Position numbers and translations under genes: made by a program | The notes under the pieces: generated by a model | Seen by the model: the letters and a program-made list of their open reading frames with translations, nothing else | What the model was told of the DNA's origin: nothing | Database searches by the model: none | In this document: piece after piece, positions 1 to 7,826 of the stretch | Numbering within the stretch: the stretch's first letter is position 1 | How the letters are laid out: every line of letters starts with the position of its first letter | Assembly: GCA_019187225.1 (NCBI GenBank) | Contig: JABAQQ010000013.1 | Span: 310,001 to 374,000, forward strand | Direction of reading: 5' to 3' | Length of the DNA: 64,000 nucleotides | Origin: Saprospiraceae bacterium | GTDB lineage: Bacteria; Bacteroidota; Bacteroidia; Chitinophagales; Saprospiraceae

Positions 1-901
1 GCACGCCATTTGGGGCAGGAATACTTCCGGCTGTGGCCAGCAGATACGACATCCCGCAAACGGTATAGTTTCCGGCAGGGTATCCGCTCAGGTCGGCTTC
101 GGGGTCGTAACCCTGGATGACACCGCCTGCGCCGCCGATCACATACGTGTAGCCGTATTCGGAAACGGGAGGCGCCATATTGGGCGGCACATAGGTCGGC
201 GGCAGGTCCAGATCGAGCGAGGGGTCGCCCTGGCAGGCGATCACATCAGCCTGGAGCAGGTTGCCGGCGTTGGGAGCGCAGGAGTAACAATTGATACCGG
301 TAGGGTCGCAAAAAATGATTTCATAGTCAATCAGGTTGCCCACGTCGTTGGCTTGGCCATCCACGACGGTAAGCGTCCAGGTGCCGTTGACAGGGCCTGT
401 GAAGTTTTGCAGGCAACCGACATACGGAAAATAACTTCCGGAGTAAGCGTTATTGGCGCCCCAGGGCTGGTTGTTGTTCCAGGTGGCCGAAAAACCGGGG
501 TCCGGATTCACTGCAGGGTCATTGCAGGGCAAAAACGTCACATCCCAGGTAGTACCGTTGTTGCTGTTGGTCGAGCAGAACTGCCCGATCGGCCCGATCA
601 GCGTGACCGTCTGGCCCGATGGCGACGTCAGGGTCATGGAAAGGTCGCAAAGGGCGGTATGGTCGAAATGGATCACTACCCCGCACACCCCCTGGCCGTT
701 CTGGCCCAGGGTGGGGTTGGCCGCGTTTTGTACGTTGATATAAAAAGGCCCTGTGAAAAGATCGGGCATATACTGCGGGCAGTTGGTGCACTCACAACCG
801 CCACCCTGTGCCCGGAGCGTGCCCGCAGCGGCAAAAAACAAACAGATGATGAGACCAGCAGCCGCGTTTTTAAGGGAGGGGACGGGTAGAAAAACTGTCA
901 T
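1..901 (-). CDS. Secreted surface protein with P-domain-like N-terminal region (3' end outside window)
   Basis: The frame is open from the ATG at 901 to the window edge, giving about 300 residues with no stop, so only the N-terminal part is present. A signal peptide is visible (hydrophobic stretch LIICLFFAAAGTLRAQ). Next comes a beta-rich Cys-containing segment with NGTWTLTVVDGQANDVGNL, the signature of the proprotein-convertase P domain often found in exported Bacteroidota proteins, then CDPTGINCYSCAP leading into repeat-like beta domains. Such proteins are usually very long and sorted by the type IX system through a C-terminal domain, which cannot be seen here. The role is probably surface adhesion or structure; no catalytic domain is visible. 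Confidence 0.75.
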   Translation of the reverse strand, partial: MTVFLPVPSLKNAAAGLIICLFFAAAGTLRAQGGGCECTNCPQYMPDLFTGPFYINVQNAANPTLGQNGQGVCGVVIHFDHTALCDLSMTLTSPSGQTVTLIGPIGQFCSTNSNNGTTWDVTFLPCNDPAVNPDPGFSATWNNNQPWGANNAYSGSYFPYVGCLQNFTGPVNGTWTLTVVDGQANDVGNLIDYEIIFCDPTGINCYSCAPNAGNLLQADVIACQGDPSLDLDLPPTYVPPNMAPPVSEYGYTYVIGGAGGVIQGYDPEADLSGYPAGNYTVCGMSYLLATAGSIPAPNGV

Positions 902-1359
902 TTTAATAGTGTTATTTGAATGGCTCAAAGGCGGATTGGGCATATTCGGGGTTGAAGGAAAGGATTTTCCGGAAAAAATCCCGGAATTTTGTCGTTATGT
1001 GGGTTAGCTTCCTTCGGCTTGGGCCAGGCCCTCTCAAATTTTAGTCGGTGTTACTAAATTTCCGCCACGCCAGATGTTTTCTATACGAGATGTGACCTCA
1101 CATCGGTAGCACGGCCTTCAGGCTGTTGTGGCCGAGGCCATTTATGGCCGAAAACACGCGACGGTCGCCATAAATGGCTCTATTTCGGACGGCCTGAAGG
1201 CCGTGCTACCGACATTCCGTACAGATATTTTGAAGCGGCGGGAAAACACCGGGCGGAGCGAAAGAATGCGGGAGGGAATCCCCTTTGACCGTGGGGATTT
1301 TGTCATATTTTGCATTGTTTCAACTTATGTTTGCGTCTTCATATCCAACCCTCCGCCAC
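902..1359. other. Intergenic region with a long nested inverted repeat
   Basis: This 458-base gap separates the divergently oriented surface protein and the uxaA-like gene. Its only clear structure is the inverted repeat at 1104-1211. The open frames crossing it have no recognisable product. Confidence 0.6.
1104..1211. repeat. Nested inverted repeat (REP/MITE-like hairpin)
   Basis: Two perfect 20-base arms (1104-1123, cggtagcacggccttcaggc, and its reverse complement at 1192-1211) enclose a second perfect 12-base pair, gccatttatggc at 1137-1148 and gccataaatggc at 1167-1178. The whole can fold into one long hairpin. No T-run follows either arm, so a simple terminator is unlikely; a dispersed REP-like element is the better guess. 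Confidence 0.7.
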
Positions 1360-3027
1360 ATGCCCACCCCCACCCGCTTCCTCCACATCCACCCCGCCGA
1401 CAACGTCCTCGTCGCCCTCGCCGATTTAGCCGCCGGCGAAAGCATAGGATTCAACGGCCGTGCCTTTGCGCTGCCCCAACCCGTGGCGGCCAAACACAAA
1501 TTCACCCTCGGCGCGCTGGCGCCCGGCGATCCGGTGACGATGTACGGGGTGCTGGTGGGCCGCGCCACCCAGCCCGTCCCGCAGGGCGGCTGGTTGCATA
1601 CGGACAACCTGCGCAACGACAATACCGCACCGGCCCTCTCCGGCAAACGCCCCCAATGGACACCGCCCGACATCAGCCGATGGAAAGAGCGGATGTTCAG
1701 GGGTTATCATCGCTCCGACGGCAGCGTGGGTACGGCGAATTACTGGCTGGTTGTACCGCTCGTTTTTTGCGAAAACCGCAACCTCGAACTCATGCGCGAG
1801 GCGCTGCTCGGCGAACTCGGCTACGCCGCACCGCAGCCTTATACCGCACTGGTGCAGCGGTTGAAAAATGCCTGGCGCGACGGCGCCTCGCCCGAAGCGT
1901 TGCGGGCGATGGAGTTCTCGGCAGAACTGAAAACTGGCCTTCCGGCAGCCGCCAGCCGCCAGTTCCCCAACGTGGACGGCGTCAAATTCCTCGCCCACGA
2001 CGGCGGCTGCGGCTGTAACCGGCAGGATTCCGACGCCCTTTGCGGCTTGCTCGCCGGCTATATCACGCATCCCAACGTGGCGGGCGCGACGATCCTGAGC
2101 CTCGGTTGCCAGCACGCGCAGTTCGATGTGTTGCAGCGGGAAATCGAACGGCGTAGCCCCGGATTCGACCGCCCCTTGTATTTTTTCGAGCAACAAAAAC
2201 TTGGCCTGGGTGAGAACCTGCTGACGGAGGCGATCAAGGCGACGTTTGCCGGACTGGCCGAAGCCGACCGCTGCCGCCGTGAGCCGGCGCCGCTCAGCAA
2301 ATTGTGCCTCGGCCTGGAATGCGGCGGCTCCGACGGCTTTTCGGGCATCAGCGCCAATCCCGCCCTCGGTCACGCCTCCGACCTCGTGGCAGCGCTCGGC
2401 GGCTCGGTCATCCTGTCCGAATTCCCCGAACTGCTCGGCGTGGAACAGGAACTCTGCGACCGCTGTGTGGACGACGATACCGCTGCGCGTTTTCTCCAGC
2501 TCATGCGCGACTACAACGCCCGCGCCCATGCGGCGGGGTCGGGTTTCGACATGAACCCCTCGCCGGGCAACATCCGCGACGGCCTCATCACCGATGCCAT
2601 CAAAAGCGCCGGCGCCGCCAAAAAAGGCGGGACCTCGCCCGTCACCGGCGTGCTCGACTATCCCGAAAAAGTCACGCGGCCCGGCCTCAACCTGCTCTGC
2701 ACCCCCGGCAACGACGTGGAAAGCACCACCGCCGAAGTGGCTGCCGGCGCCAACGTCGTGCTGTTCACCACCGGACTGGGCACTCCGACGGGTAATCCCA
2801 TCGCGCCGGTTATCAAAATCGCCACCAATACGCCGCTGTTCCAAAAGATGCCCGACATTCTCGACCTCGATACCGGCGGTATTATTGCCGGGGAAGAAAG
2901 CATCGAACAGGCCGGAGAACGCATCCTCGATTTCACGGTACGGGTAGCATCGGGAGAGGTGTTGCCCAAGGCCGTGTTGCTGGGGCAGGATGATTTTATT
3001 GTCTGGAAGCGGGGGGTGAGTCTTTGA
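1360..3027 (+). CDS. uxaA: UxaA-family altronate/L-fuconate-type dehydratase
   Basis: A 555-residue protein with an N-terminal SAF domain (about residues 1-100) followed by the UxaA dehydratase domain, with conserved Cys-rich segments HDGGCGCNRQDSD and LGLECGGSDGFSGISANPA. Family members dehydrate aldonic acids (D-altronate, galactarate) to 2-keto-3-deoxy acids. In the Campylobacter jejuni L-fucose locus a UxaA homologue serves that pathway. With SDR, FAH hydrolase and fuconolactonase-like genes nearby, L-fuconate is the inferred substrate. The frame is open from 1285, but the ATG at 1360 puts the SAF domain at the N terminus and was preferred. Confidence 0.8.
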   Translation: MPTPTRFLHIHPADNVLVALADLAAGESIGFNGRAFALPQPVAAKHKFTLGALAPGDPVTMYGVLVGRATQPVPQGGWLHTDNLRNDNTAPALSGKRPQWTPPDISRWKERMFRGYHRSDGSVGTANYWLVVPLVFCENRNLELMREALLGELGYAAPQPYTALVQRLKNAWRDGASPEALRAMEFSAELKTGLPAAASRQFPNVDGVKFLAHDGGCGCNRQDSDALCGLLAGYITHPNVAGATILSLGCQHAQFDVLQREIERRSPGFDRPLYFFEQQKLGLGENLLTEAIKATFAGLAEADRCRREPAPLSKLCLGLECGGSDGFSGISANPALGHASDLVAALGGSVILSEFPELLGVEQELCDRCVDDDTAARFLQLMRDYNARAHAAGSGFDMNPSPGNIRDGLITDAIKSAGAAKKGGTSPVTGVLDYPEKVTRPGLNLLCTPGNDVESTTAEVAAGANVVLFTTGLGTPTGNPIAPVIKIATNTPLFQKMPDILDLDTGGIIAGEESIEQAGERILDFTVRVASGEVLPKAVLLGQDDFIVWKRGVSL

Positions 3028-3032
3028 ATCCC

Positions 3033-3422
3033 TCAGATGCCCAAAACAATTTTGGCAAAGTTTCTAAAAAACTCAGCAGCTGCAAGAGCATGCAGGACAT
3101 CTGCTTCGGTCGGATCGCCGGCAGGGTCTGGATAACGGATCCCGATTGCGTAGATTTTTACTTTTATGGCCTCATGAAAATGCGAATCATCAATAGTTGG
3201 TTCGACGGGCAGTAACAGATCAAGCAATTCTTCCAGGTCATGTGTTTTGCGAAGTGGAAGTTTGTAGTGAACAACCAAGGCTTTCAAATATTTCTCTGCC
3301 GCCTGCTGGCAGTGATAGCAAATCAGGTCGGAAGATTCCGGTGCATGGATTTGCGCAATTTGCGCCAGATTGAGATCGCGTTCTGCTTTAAGAAGCCAGT
3401 CGTTCGGGTCGTTTGGATTCAT
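3033..3422 (-). CDS. HEPN-domain toxin of a MNT/HEPN pair
   Basis: A 129-residue HEPN (PF05168-like) protein with WLLKAERDLNLA at the N terminus, the helix YHCQQAAEKYLKALV, then KTHDLEELL and a C-terminal RYPDP motif. HEPN partners of minimal nucleotidyltransferases are typically RNases held inactive by the NTase, which can AMP-modify them. The start overlaps the end of the upstream nucleotidyltransferase gene by 35 bases, so the two are translationally coupled. Its 3' end lies only 5 bases from the end of the convergent uxaA gene. Confidence 0.85.
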   Translation of the reverse strand: MNPNDPNDWLLKAERDLNLAQIAQIHAPESSDLICYHCQQAAEKYLKALVVHYKLPLRKTHDLEELLDLLLPVEPTIDDSHFHEAIKVKIYAIGIRYPDPAGDPTEADVLHALAAAEFFRNFAKIVLGI

Positions 3423-3738
3423 ACAGTACCTTCCCGGTCAAAACAATTTCATGGATAAGAGAATATTGGTTGTCACGATACATTTCGATTTCTTCCGGGG
3501 TGTACACTATGATGTCCATAGGAAAAAGCCAGCGCCGCCGACCTTCTCGAAGTGCTTTCAGAAATTCAATAGAACGTTGATATTTGGGCAAATCTGTTTT
3601 TTTCACAATCGCCAAATCCAAGTCGCTTTCCTCATTGGCAGTACCCTGCGCATAGGAACCGAACAGGATGATTTTTTCCGGATTGCAGCGAGTGGAAAGG
3701 ATGTGAACAATTTCAGCAATTTGTTCAGGCGTGACCAT
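3388..3738 (-). CDS. Minimal nucleotidyltransferase (MNT) antitoxin
   Basis: A 116-residue nucleotidyltransferase of the MNT class. The catalytic signature is complete: GSYAQGTANEESDLDLAIV carries the GS and the DxD pair, and a third acidic residue is plausible at FPMDIIVY. It overlaps the HEPN gene and forms a two-gene toxin-antitoxin operon with the nucleotidyltransferase first. By analogy with characterised MNT/HEPN pairs it would neutralise the HEPN partner by nucleotidylation; this is family knowledge and cannot be read from the sequence. Confidence 0.85.
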   Translation of the reverse strand: MVTPEQIAEIVHILSTRCNPEKIILFGSYAQGTANEESDLDLAIVKKTDLPKYQRSIEFLKALREGRRRWLFPMDIIVYTPEEIEMYRDNQYSLIHEIVLTGKVLYESKRPERLAS

Positions 3739-3894
3739 TTTGAGTAATGTCTTTGAAACCCTGAAAATTTAAACAGGGCCTTGTTGTCTGCAAAATTATA
3801 TTCTTTATGGAAATAAAAATCAGCTTTTTCAATATTTGCGAGTCACGTAATAGGTTTGACCTCTCAAAGAACTGACAAATCATTTACATCCAGT

Positions 3895-4659
3895 ATGTTC
3901 CACCTGCACAACAAAACCGCCGCCATCACCGGCGCCGCCAGCGGCATCGGCAAAGCCATCGCCGAATTGTTCGCCCGCCGGGGCGCCGCCGTTCACCTGC
4001 TCGACCGCGACGCGGAGACGGCTGAAAAAATCGCCGCCGCGCTCCGGACGGAAGGGTTATCCGCACAGGCCCATGCCTGCGACGTGTCCGATTTTTCGGA
4101 CGTGCAGACCGTTTTTGAAAAAATCGGCCCGCTCCACATCCTCGTCAACAACGCCGGCGTGGCGCACATCGGCACCGCCGAAAACACCGCTCCCGAAGAT
4201 TTCGAGCGCGTGTTTTCGGTCAACGTACGCGGCGTGTACCATTGCCTGCACGCTGCCATTCCGAAGCTGCGCGCAGCGGGCGGCGGCGTCATTCTCAACC
4301 TGGCTTCCATCGTGGCGTGGGTAGGCATCCCCGACCGCTTCGCCTACACCATGAGCAAAGGCGCGGTGGCGGCCATGACCCTCTCGGTGGCCAAAGATTT
4401 TTTGAAAGACAACATCCGCTGCAACAGTATATCGCCGGCGCGGGTGCACACGCCTTTTGTAGACGGCTATCTGGCCAAAAACTACCCCGGTCATGAAGCC
4501 GAAATGTTCGAAAAACTCTCCAAAACCCAGCCCATCGGCCGCATGGGCACGGTGGACGAAGTGGCGGCCCTGGCGTTGTACCTTTGCTCCGATGAAGCCT
4601 CCTTCATTACGGGTTGCGACTATCCGCTCGACGGCGGGTTTATTAAGTTGAACAATTGA
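3895..4659 (+). CDS. SDR oxidoreductase, probable 2-keto-3-deoxy-L-fuconate dehydrogenase
   Basis: A classical 254-residue short-chain dehydrogenase. It has the NAD-binding motif TGAASGIG near residue 13, NNAG, catalytic Ser in the ILNLASIVAW segment, and YxxxK in AYTMSKGA. Asp in LLDRD after beta-2 favours NAD over NADP. In the oxidative L-fucose and L-rhamnose routes, an SDR oxidises the 2-keto-3-deoxy acid to the 2,4-diketo acid, which an FAH-family enzyme then cleaves; that hydrolase is the next gene on this strand. The ATG at 3895 was chosen over the upstream open frame from 3856 because the Rossmann fold begins directly after it. Confidence 0.75.
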   Translation: MFHLHNKTAAITGAASGIGKAIAELFARRGAAVHLLDRDAETAEKIAAALRTEGLSAQAHACDVSDFSDVQTVFEKIGPLHILVNNAGVAHIGTAENTAPEDFERVFSVNVRGVYHCLHAAIPKLRAAGGGVILNLASIVAWVGIPDRFAYTMSKGAVAAMTLSVAKDFLKDNIRCNSISPARVHTPFVDGYLAKNYPGHEAEMFEKLSKTQPIGRMGTVDEVAALALYLCSDEASFITGCDYPLDGGFIKLNN

Positions 4660-4670
4660 ATTCAGGGGAT

Positions 4671-4750
4671 ATTGGATTTTTTGACATTGGACATTGGACG
4701 TTAGACATTGGACGCTGGACGTTGGATATTAGACGTTTGACGTTTGACAT
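4671..4750. repeat. TTGGAC word array
   Basis: Irregular reiteration of ttggac/ttagac/tttgac spaced by two to three bases, starting about 12 bases after the SDR stop codon. It is the same word family as the arrays at 7342, 7622, 47160, 49316, 55756 and 56521. Confidence 0.8.
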
Positions 4751-4764
4751 AATGCCGCTGTTGA

Positions 4765-4858
4765 GCGTCCTCGCCAACAGCAGATTTCCACCACCGCCAG
4801 GAGAAAAAGAGCGGAATATCGCCTGGCTGATGTGGTGAATTGTCGTTGGCGGGGACGC
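4765..4858. repeat. Imperfect inverted repeat
   Basis: Arms gcgtcctcgccaac (4765-4778) and gttggcggggacgc (4845-4858) pair over 14 positions with one G-T wobble. The loop is 66 bases. It directly follows the TTGGAC array. Confidence 0.5.
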
Positions 4859-5009
4859 ACAACGACGGCACAGAGTACCTTTTCAAGGCAACATCGTGAA
4901 AAACGGATTGTAGTTGTATTGTTATAAAATTCGGGTGACTCATGTAACGGTCAAAAAATAAGTTCTCAATTTCTTAACCACCGTGTCATTTCATCCAAAT
5001 GCTGATTTT

Positions 5010-5858
5010 ATGAAACTAATACGTTTTGGCGAGTTGGGAAAGGAACGCCCCGGCATCCTCGATGCCGCGGGCGAGCGCCGCAGTATCGCCCGTTTTTTCA
5101 AGGATTTTGATGAATCGTTTTTTGAAAACGACGGCATCGCGCGATTGCGCGAAGTGCTGGAGAAAAACCCCGATCTGCCGAAAGTGCCGAAAAAGGCGCG
5201 CTGGGCATCGCCCGTCGCCCGCCCCTCCAAAATCGTCTGCGCGGGGCTGAATTACGCCGATCACGCCCGCGAAACGGGCGCTCCCATTCCGGCAGAACCG
5301 GTTTTATTTTTGAAAAGCACCACCGCCCTTTGCGGACCGTTCGACCCGGTGATCATCCCGCCCGGAAGTGTCAAAACCGATTGGGAAGTGGAAATCGCCG
5401 TCGTAATCGGAAGTGTCATGCGCCATGTGCCGGAGGAAAAGGCGGCAGCCTGCATTGCGGGCTATTGCCTCCACAACGACCTCAGCGAGCGCGAATACCA
5501 GCTCGAACGCGGCGGCCAATGGGACAAAGGCAAGGGCTGCGATACCTTCGCGCCGCTCGGCCCCTGGCTCTCCACGCCCGGCGAGATCGCCGATCCCGAC
5601 AACATCCGTCTCTGGCTTTCGGTCAACGGCCAGATGCGGCAGGACAGCAACACGCGACAGTTCGTGTTCAAAATTCCTTTTCTACTCAGCTACATCAGCC
5701 GTTTTATGACCCTCTTGCCGGGTGATGTGGTTTCCACCGGCACGCCGCCGGGCGTGGGATTGGGCATGAATCCACCCGTTTATCTGCGGCCGGGCGACGT
5801 GATGGAACTGGGAGCCGATGGTCTGGGAGTGTCGAGGCAGGTGTGCGTGGCAGCATAG
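5010..5858 (+). CDS. FAH-family hydrolase, probable 2,4-diketo-3-deoxy-L-fuconate hydrolase
   Basis: A 282-residue fumarylacetoacetate-hydrolase-family enzyme. The metal site is visible as the acidic residues of DWEVEIAVVIG and the Asp of HNDLSERE, and the family core KIVCAGLNYADHARE and GDVVSTGTPPGVG is present. Homologues in oxidative L-fucose and L-rhamnose degradation split the 2,4-diketo-3-deoxy acid into pyruvate and L-lactate. The gene follows the SDR on the same strand, which fits the last two steps of that route. A GTG at 4983 would add nine residues; the ATG at 5010 gives the usual N terminus MKLIRFGE. Confidence 0.8.
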   Translation: MKLIRFGELGKERPGILDAAGERRSIARFFKDFDESFFENDGIARLREVLEKNPDLPKVPKKARWASPVARPSKIVCAGLNYADHARETGAPIPAEPVLFLKSTTALCGPFDPVIIPPGSVKTDWEVEIAVVIGSVMRHVPEEKAAACIAGYCLHNDLSEREYQLERGGQWDKGKGCDTFAPLGPWLSTPGEIADPDNIRLWLSVNGQMRQDSNTRQFVFKIPFLLSYISRFMTLLPGDVVSTGTPPGVGLGMNPPVYLRPGDVMELGADGLGVSRQVCVAA

Positions 5859-5877
5859 TTTGCGGGGAACCGATTCA

Positions 5878-6010
5878 AGAATTTCCCGCAGATGTCCGCA
5901 GATTTATCCCGCAGATTACCGCAGAAAAACGCCGTAGATTTCGCAGAATGAAATCAAAATCTGCGCTTATCTGCGTGCTTTTTCTGCGAAAATCTGCGGG
6001 AGATGATTCT
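5878..6010. repeat. CGCAGATT palindromic repeat element, copy 1
   Basis: The word cgcagat(t) recurs on one side and atctgcg on the other, making an imperfect long palindrome with flanks like gaatttcccgcagat and atctgcgggagatgattc. A closely related element lies at 62787-62901, so this is a dispersed repeat family. Confidence 0.75.
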
Positions 6011-6077
6011 AAATCACGTATTATGATACGACCGCAGCAGAAAAGAAAACAAGCTCGAAAAATATCTCGTTGTTAAA

Positions 6078-7316
6078 ATGGAAAACAAAGTCTTGCTTCT
6101 TGGAGCAGTTCTCCTGGTAATTATTTCCTGCAAAAACACCCCCACACCGAAGGAAAGCCCCGCTCCTGCCCTACCCACCAAAGGCACGTTCGCCTACGAC
6201 CTCGACTTTCTGAAAAAACACACCGAAACGCTGTTGCTGCAATCGCCCGACACGGAAGGGGCGCAAATCGCCGTCGCGCCCGCCTACCAGGGGCGCGTGA
6301 TGACCAGCACGGCCGGCGGTGGGGCTGGCAACAGTTACGGTTGGCTCAATTATGCGCTCATCAGCGGCGAAAAAGGCTATCAATCCCATATCAACGCCTG
6401 GGGAGGCGAGGACCGTTTCTGGATAGCACCGGAGGGCGGGCAGTTTTCCGTGTTTTTCCCGAAAGGTGCGGCTTTCGACTTCGGGCACTGGCAAACGCCG
6501 GGGTTGATTGATACGGCGCGCTTTGAAGTGGTAGACGACGATGCAACGCACGTTATTTTCAACAAAAAAGCATCCATAGAGAATTATTCCGGGACGAAGT
6601 TCGATCTCGACATCACGCGGAAAGTGTCGGTGTTGGGGAGAAACGATATCACCAAATTTTTGAATGTCAGCGATTTAACTGGACTGAAATACGTCGCCTT
6701 TGAGACTTTTAATATGCTGATCAACGTCGGATCTGACTGGGATAAAAAGCGGGGCACACTCGGCATCTGGATCCTCGGCATGTTCAATCCTTCGGATAAA
6801 ACGACTGTGGTGGCGCCGTTTTCCTTTGCCCGGTCGCCCCAACTGCTGCTCACCAACGACTATTTTGGCGAGGTGCCTCAAGATCGCTGGGCCGTCCGCG
6901 ACTCGACGGTATTTTTCCGGGGCGACGGCAAATGGCGGAGCAAGATCGGCATTGCGCCGGCCTCGGCCAAACCTGTTGCGGGTAGTTACGACGCCGAAAA
7001 AGGCATCCTGACCATCATCCAGTTCGACCTCGACCCCGTGGGCGATTACCTGAAATCTACCTGGCAACACCACGCCGATCCCTACGGCGGCGACGCTTTC
7101 AACTCGTACAACGACGGGCCGGTAGCAGGCAGCGGGCAACTGGGACCCTTCTACGAACTGGAATCCACCTCGCCGGCTCCTGCGTTGAAACAGGGAGAAA
7201 AATTGGTGCACCACCACCGGACGTTCCATTTCGAGGGCGACCGGGAAGCATTGGACAGGCTGGCGAAGGCCGTTTTGGGAGTGGGTTTGGTAGAAATTGA
7301 ACAAGCGCTGAAATAA
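6078..7316 (+). CDS. Lipoprotein of unknown function (possibly DUF6786-like)
   Basis: A 412-residue protein with a short hydrophobic leader ending in the lipobox VIISCKN, so it is probably anchored to a membrane by lipid. The rest is beta-rich and resembles the galactose-mutarotase-like fold of DUF6786 lipoproteins (TRKVSVLGRNDI, KYVAFETFN, LVHHHRTFHFEGD). That assignment comes from recall and is moderate at best. Its place beside glycoside hydrolases and the fucose genes suggests a carbohydrate-related role in the envelope. It is separated from the FAH gene by a repeat element. Confidence 0.6.
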   Translation: MENKVLLLGAVLLVIISCKNTPTPKESPAPALPTKGTFAYDLDFLKKHTETLLLQSPDTEGAQIAVAPAYQGRVMTSTAGGGAGNSYGWLNYALISGEKGYQSHINAWGGEDRFWIAPEGGQFSVFFPKGAAFDFGHWQTPGLIDTARFEVVDDDATHVIFNKKASIENYSGTKFDLDITRKVSVLGRNDITKFLNVSDLTGLKYVAFETFNMLINVGSDWDKKRGTLGIWILGMFNPSDKTTVVAPFSFARSPQLLLTNDYFGEVPQDRWAVRDSTVFFRGDGKWRSKIGIAPASAKPVAGSYDAEKGILTIIQFDLDPVGDYLKSTWQHHADPYGGDAFNSYNDGPVAGSGQLGPFYELESTSPAPALKQGEKLVHHHRTFHFEGDREALDRLAKAVLGVGLVEIEQALK

Positions 7317-7341
7317 ATTTATTTTCCCATTGCCGGATATT

Positions 7342-7401
7342 TTGACATTGGACATTGGACTGTTGGACGTTGGACTATTGGACTATTGGATGTTGGACTA
7401 T
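7342..7401. repeat. TTGGAC word array (left shell)
   Basis: About eight ttggac/ttggat words in irregular 7-9-base spacing. It is the reverse-complement counterpart of the 26-unit GTCCAA array at 7622-7821, so the two arrays can pair around the element between them. Confidence 0.8.
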
Positions 7402-7426
7402 CAAACCTGGCCATGTATAAAATAAC

Positions 7427-7599
7427 GTAAAAACTTAGGCAGGGGCAGCGCCCCGAAAGATTTGTAGTGATTGATAAACAAAATCCACTGTGGAGGGGCA
7501 GCGCCCCGAAACATATTCCGGGGCGCTGCCCCTCCACGAAATAATATCGGTCTTTCTGCTACAAATTTTTCGGGGCGCTGCCCCTGCCTAAGTTTTTAC
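7427..7599. repeat. Doubly nested GC-rich inverted repeat
   Basis: Outer arms 7427-7458 and 7568-7599 are perfect 32-base reverse complements. Inner arms 7490-7508 and 7519-7537 are perfect 19-base reverse complements. All four arms contain the core ggggcagcgcccc or its complement, so alternative foldings are possible. Confidence 0.85.
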
Positions 7600-7621
7600 A
7601 AAATAACAAAGTACCTAATAA

Positions 7622-7821
7622 AGTCCAACGTCCAACAGTCCAACGTCCAATAGTCCAACGTCCAATGTCCAACAGTCCAATAGTCCAACGTCCAACGTCC
7701 AACAGTCCAACGTCCAACAGTCCAACGTCCAACAGTCCAACGTCCAATAGTCCAACAGTCCAACGTCCAACAGTCCAACGTCCAATAGTCCAATAGTCCA
7801 ACGTCCAACAGTCCAACGTCC
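7622..7821. repeat. GTCCAA array, 26 units
   Basis: Twenty-six copies of gtccaa, mostly as alternating agtccaac, gtccaac, gtccaat and agtccaat words of 7 or 8 bases, ending 6 bases before the GH2 stop codon. No unique spacers separate the units. Confidence 0.9.
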
Positions 7822-7826
7822 GGTTT

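Larger units (their letters stand above)
4660..5009. other. Intergenic region filled by repeat words and an imperfect hairpin
   Basis: This gap between two co-directional pathway genes holds the TTGGAC word array (4671-4750) and the inverted repeat at 4765-4858. No gene is seen. Confidence 0.6.
7317..7826. other. Intergenic region made almost entirely of nested repeats
   Basis: This convergent gap between the lipoprotein and GH2 genes contains a TTGGAC array, a doubly nested GC-rich inverted repeat and a long GTCCAA array of opposite sense. The open frames across it only translate the repeats. Confidence 0.8.

Noticed and set aside
7622-7821. The GTCCAA array as a CRISPR or VNTR-type locus
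   Set aside because: Units are 7-8 bases with no unique spacers and no cas genes nearby. It is a simple word repeat.
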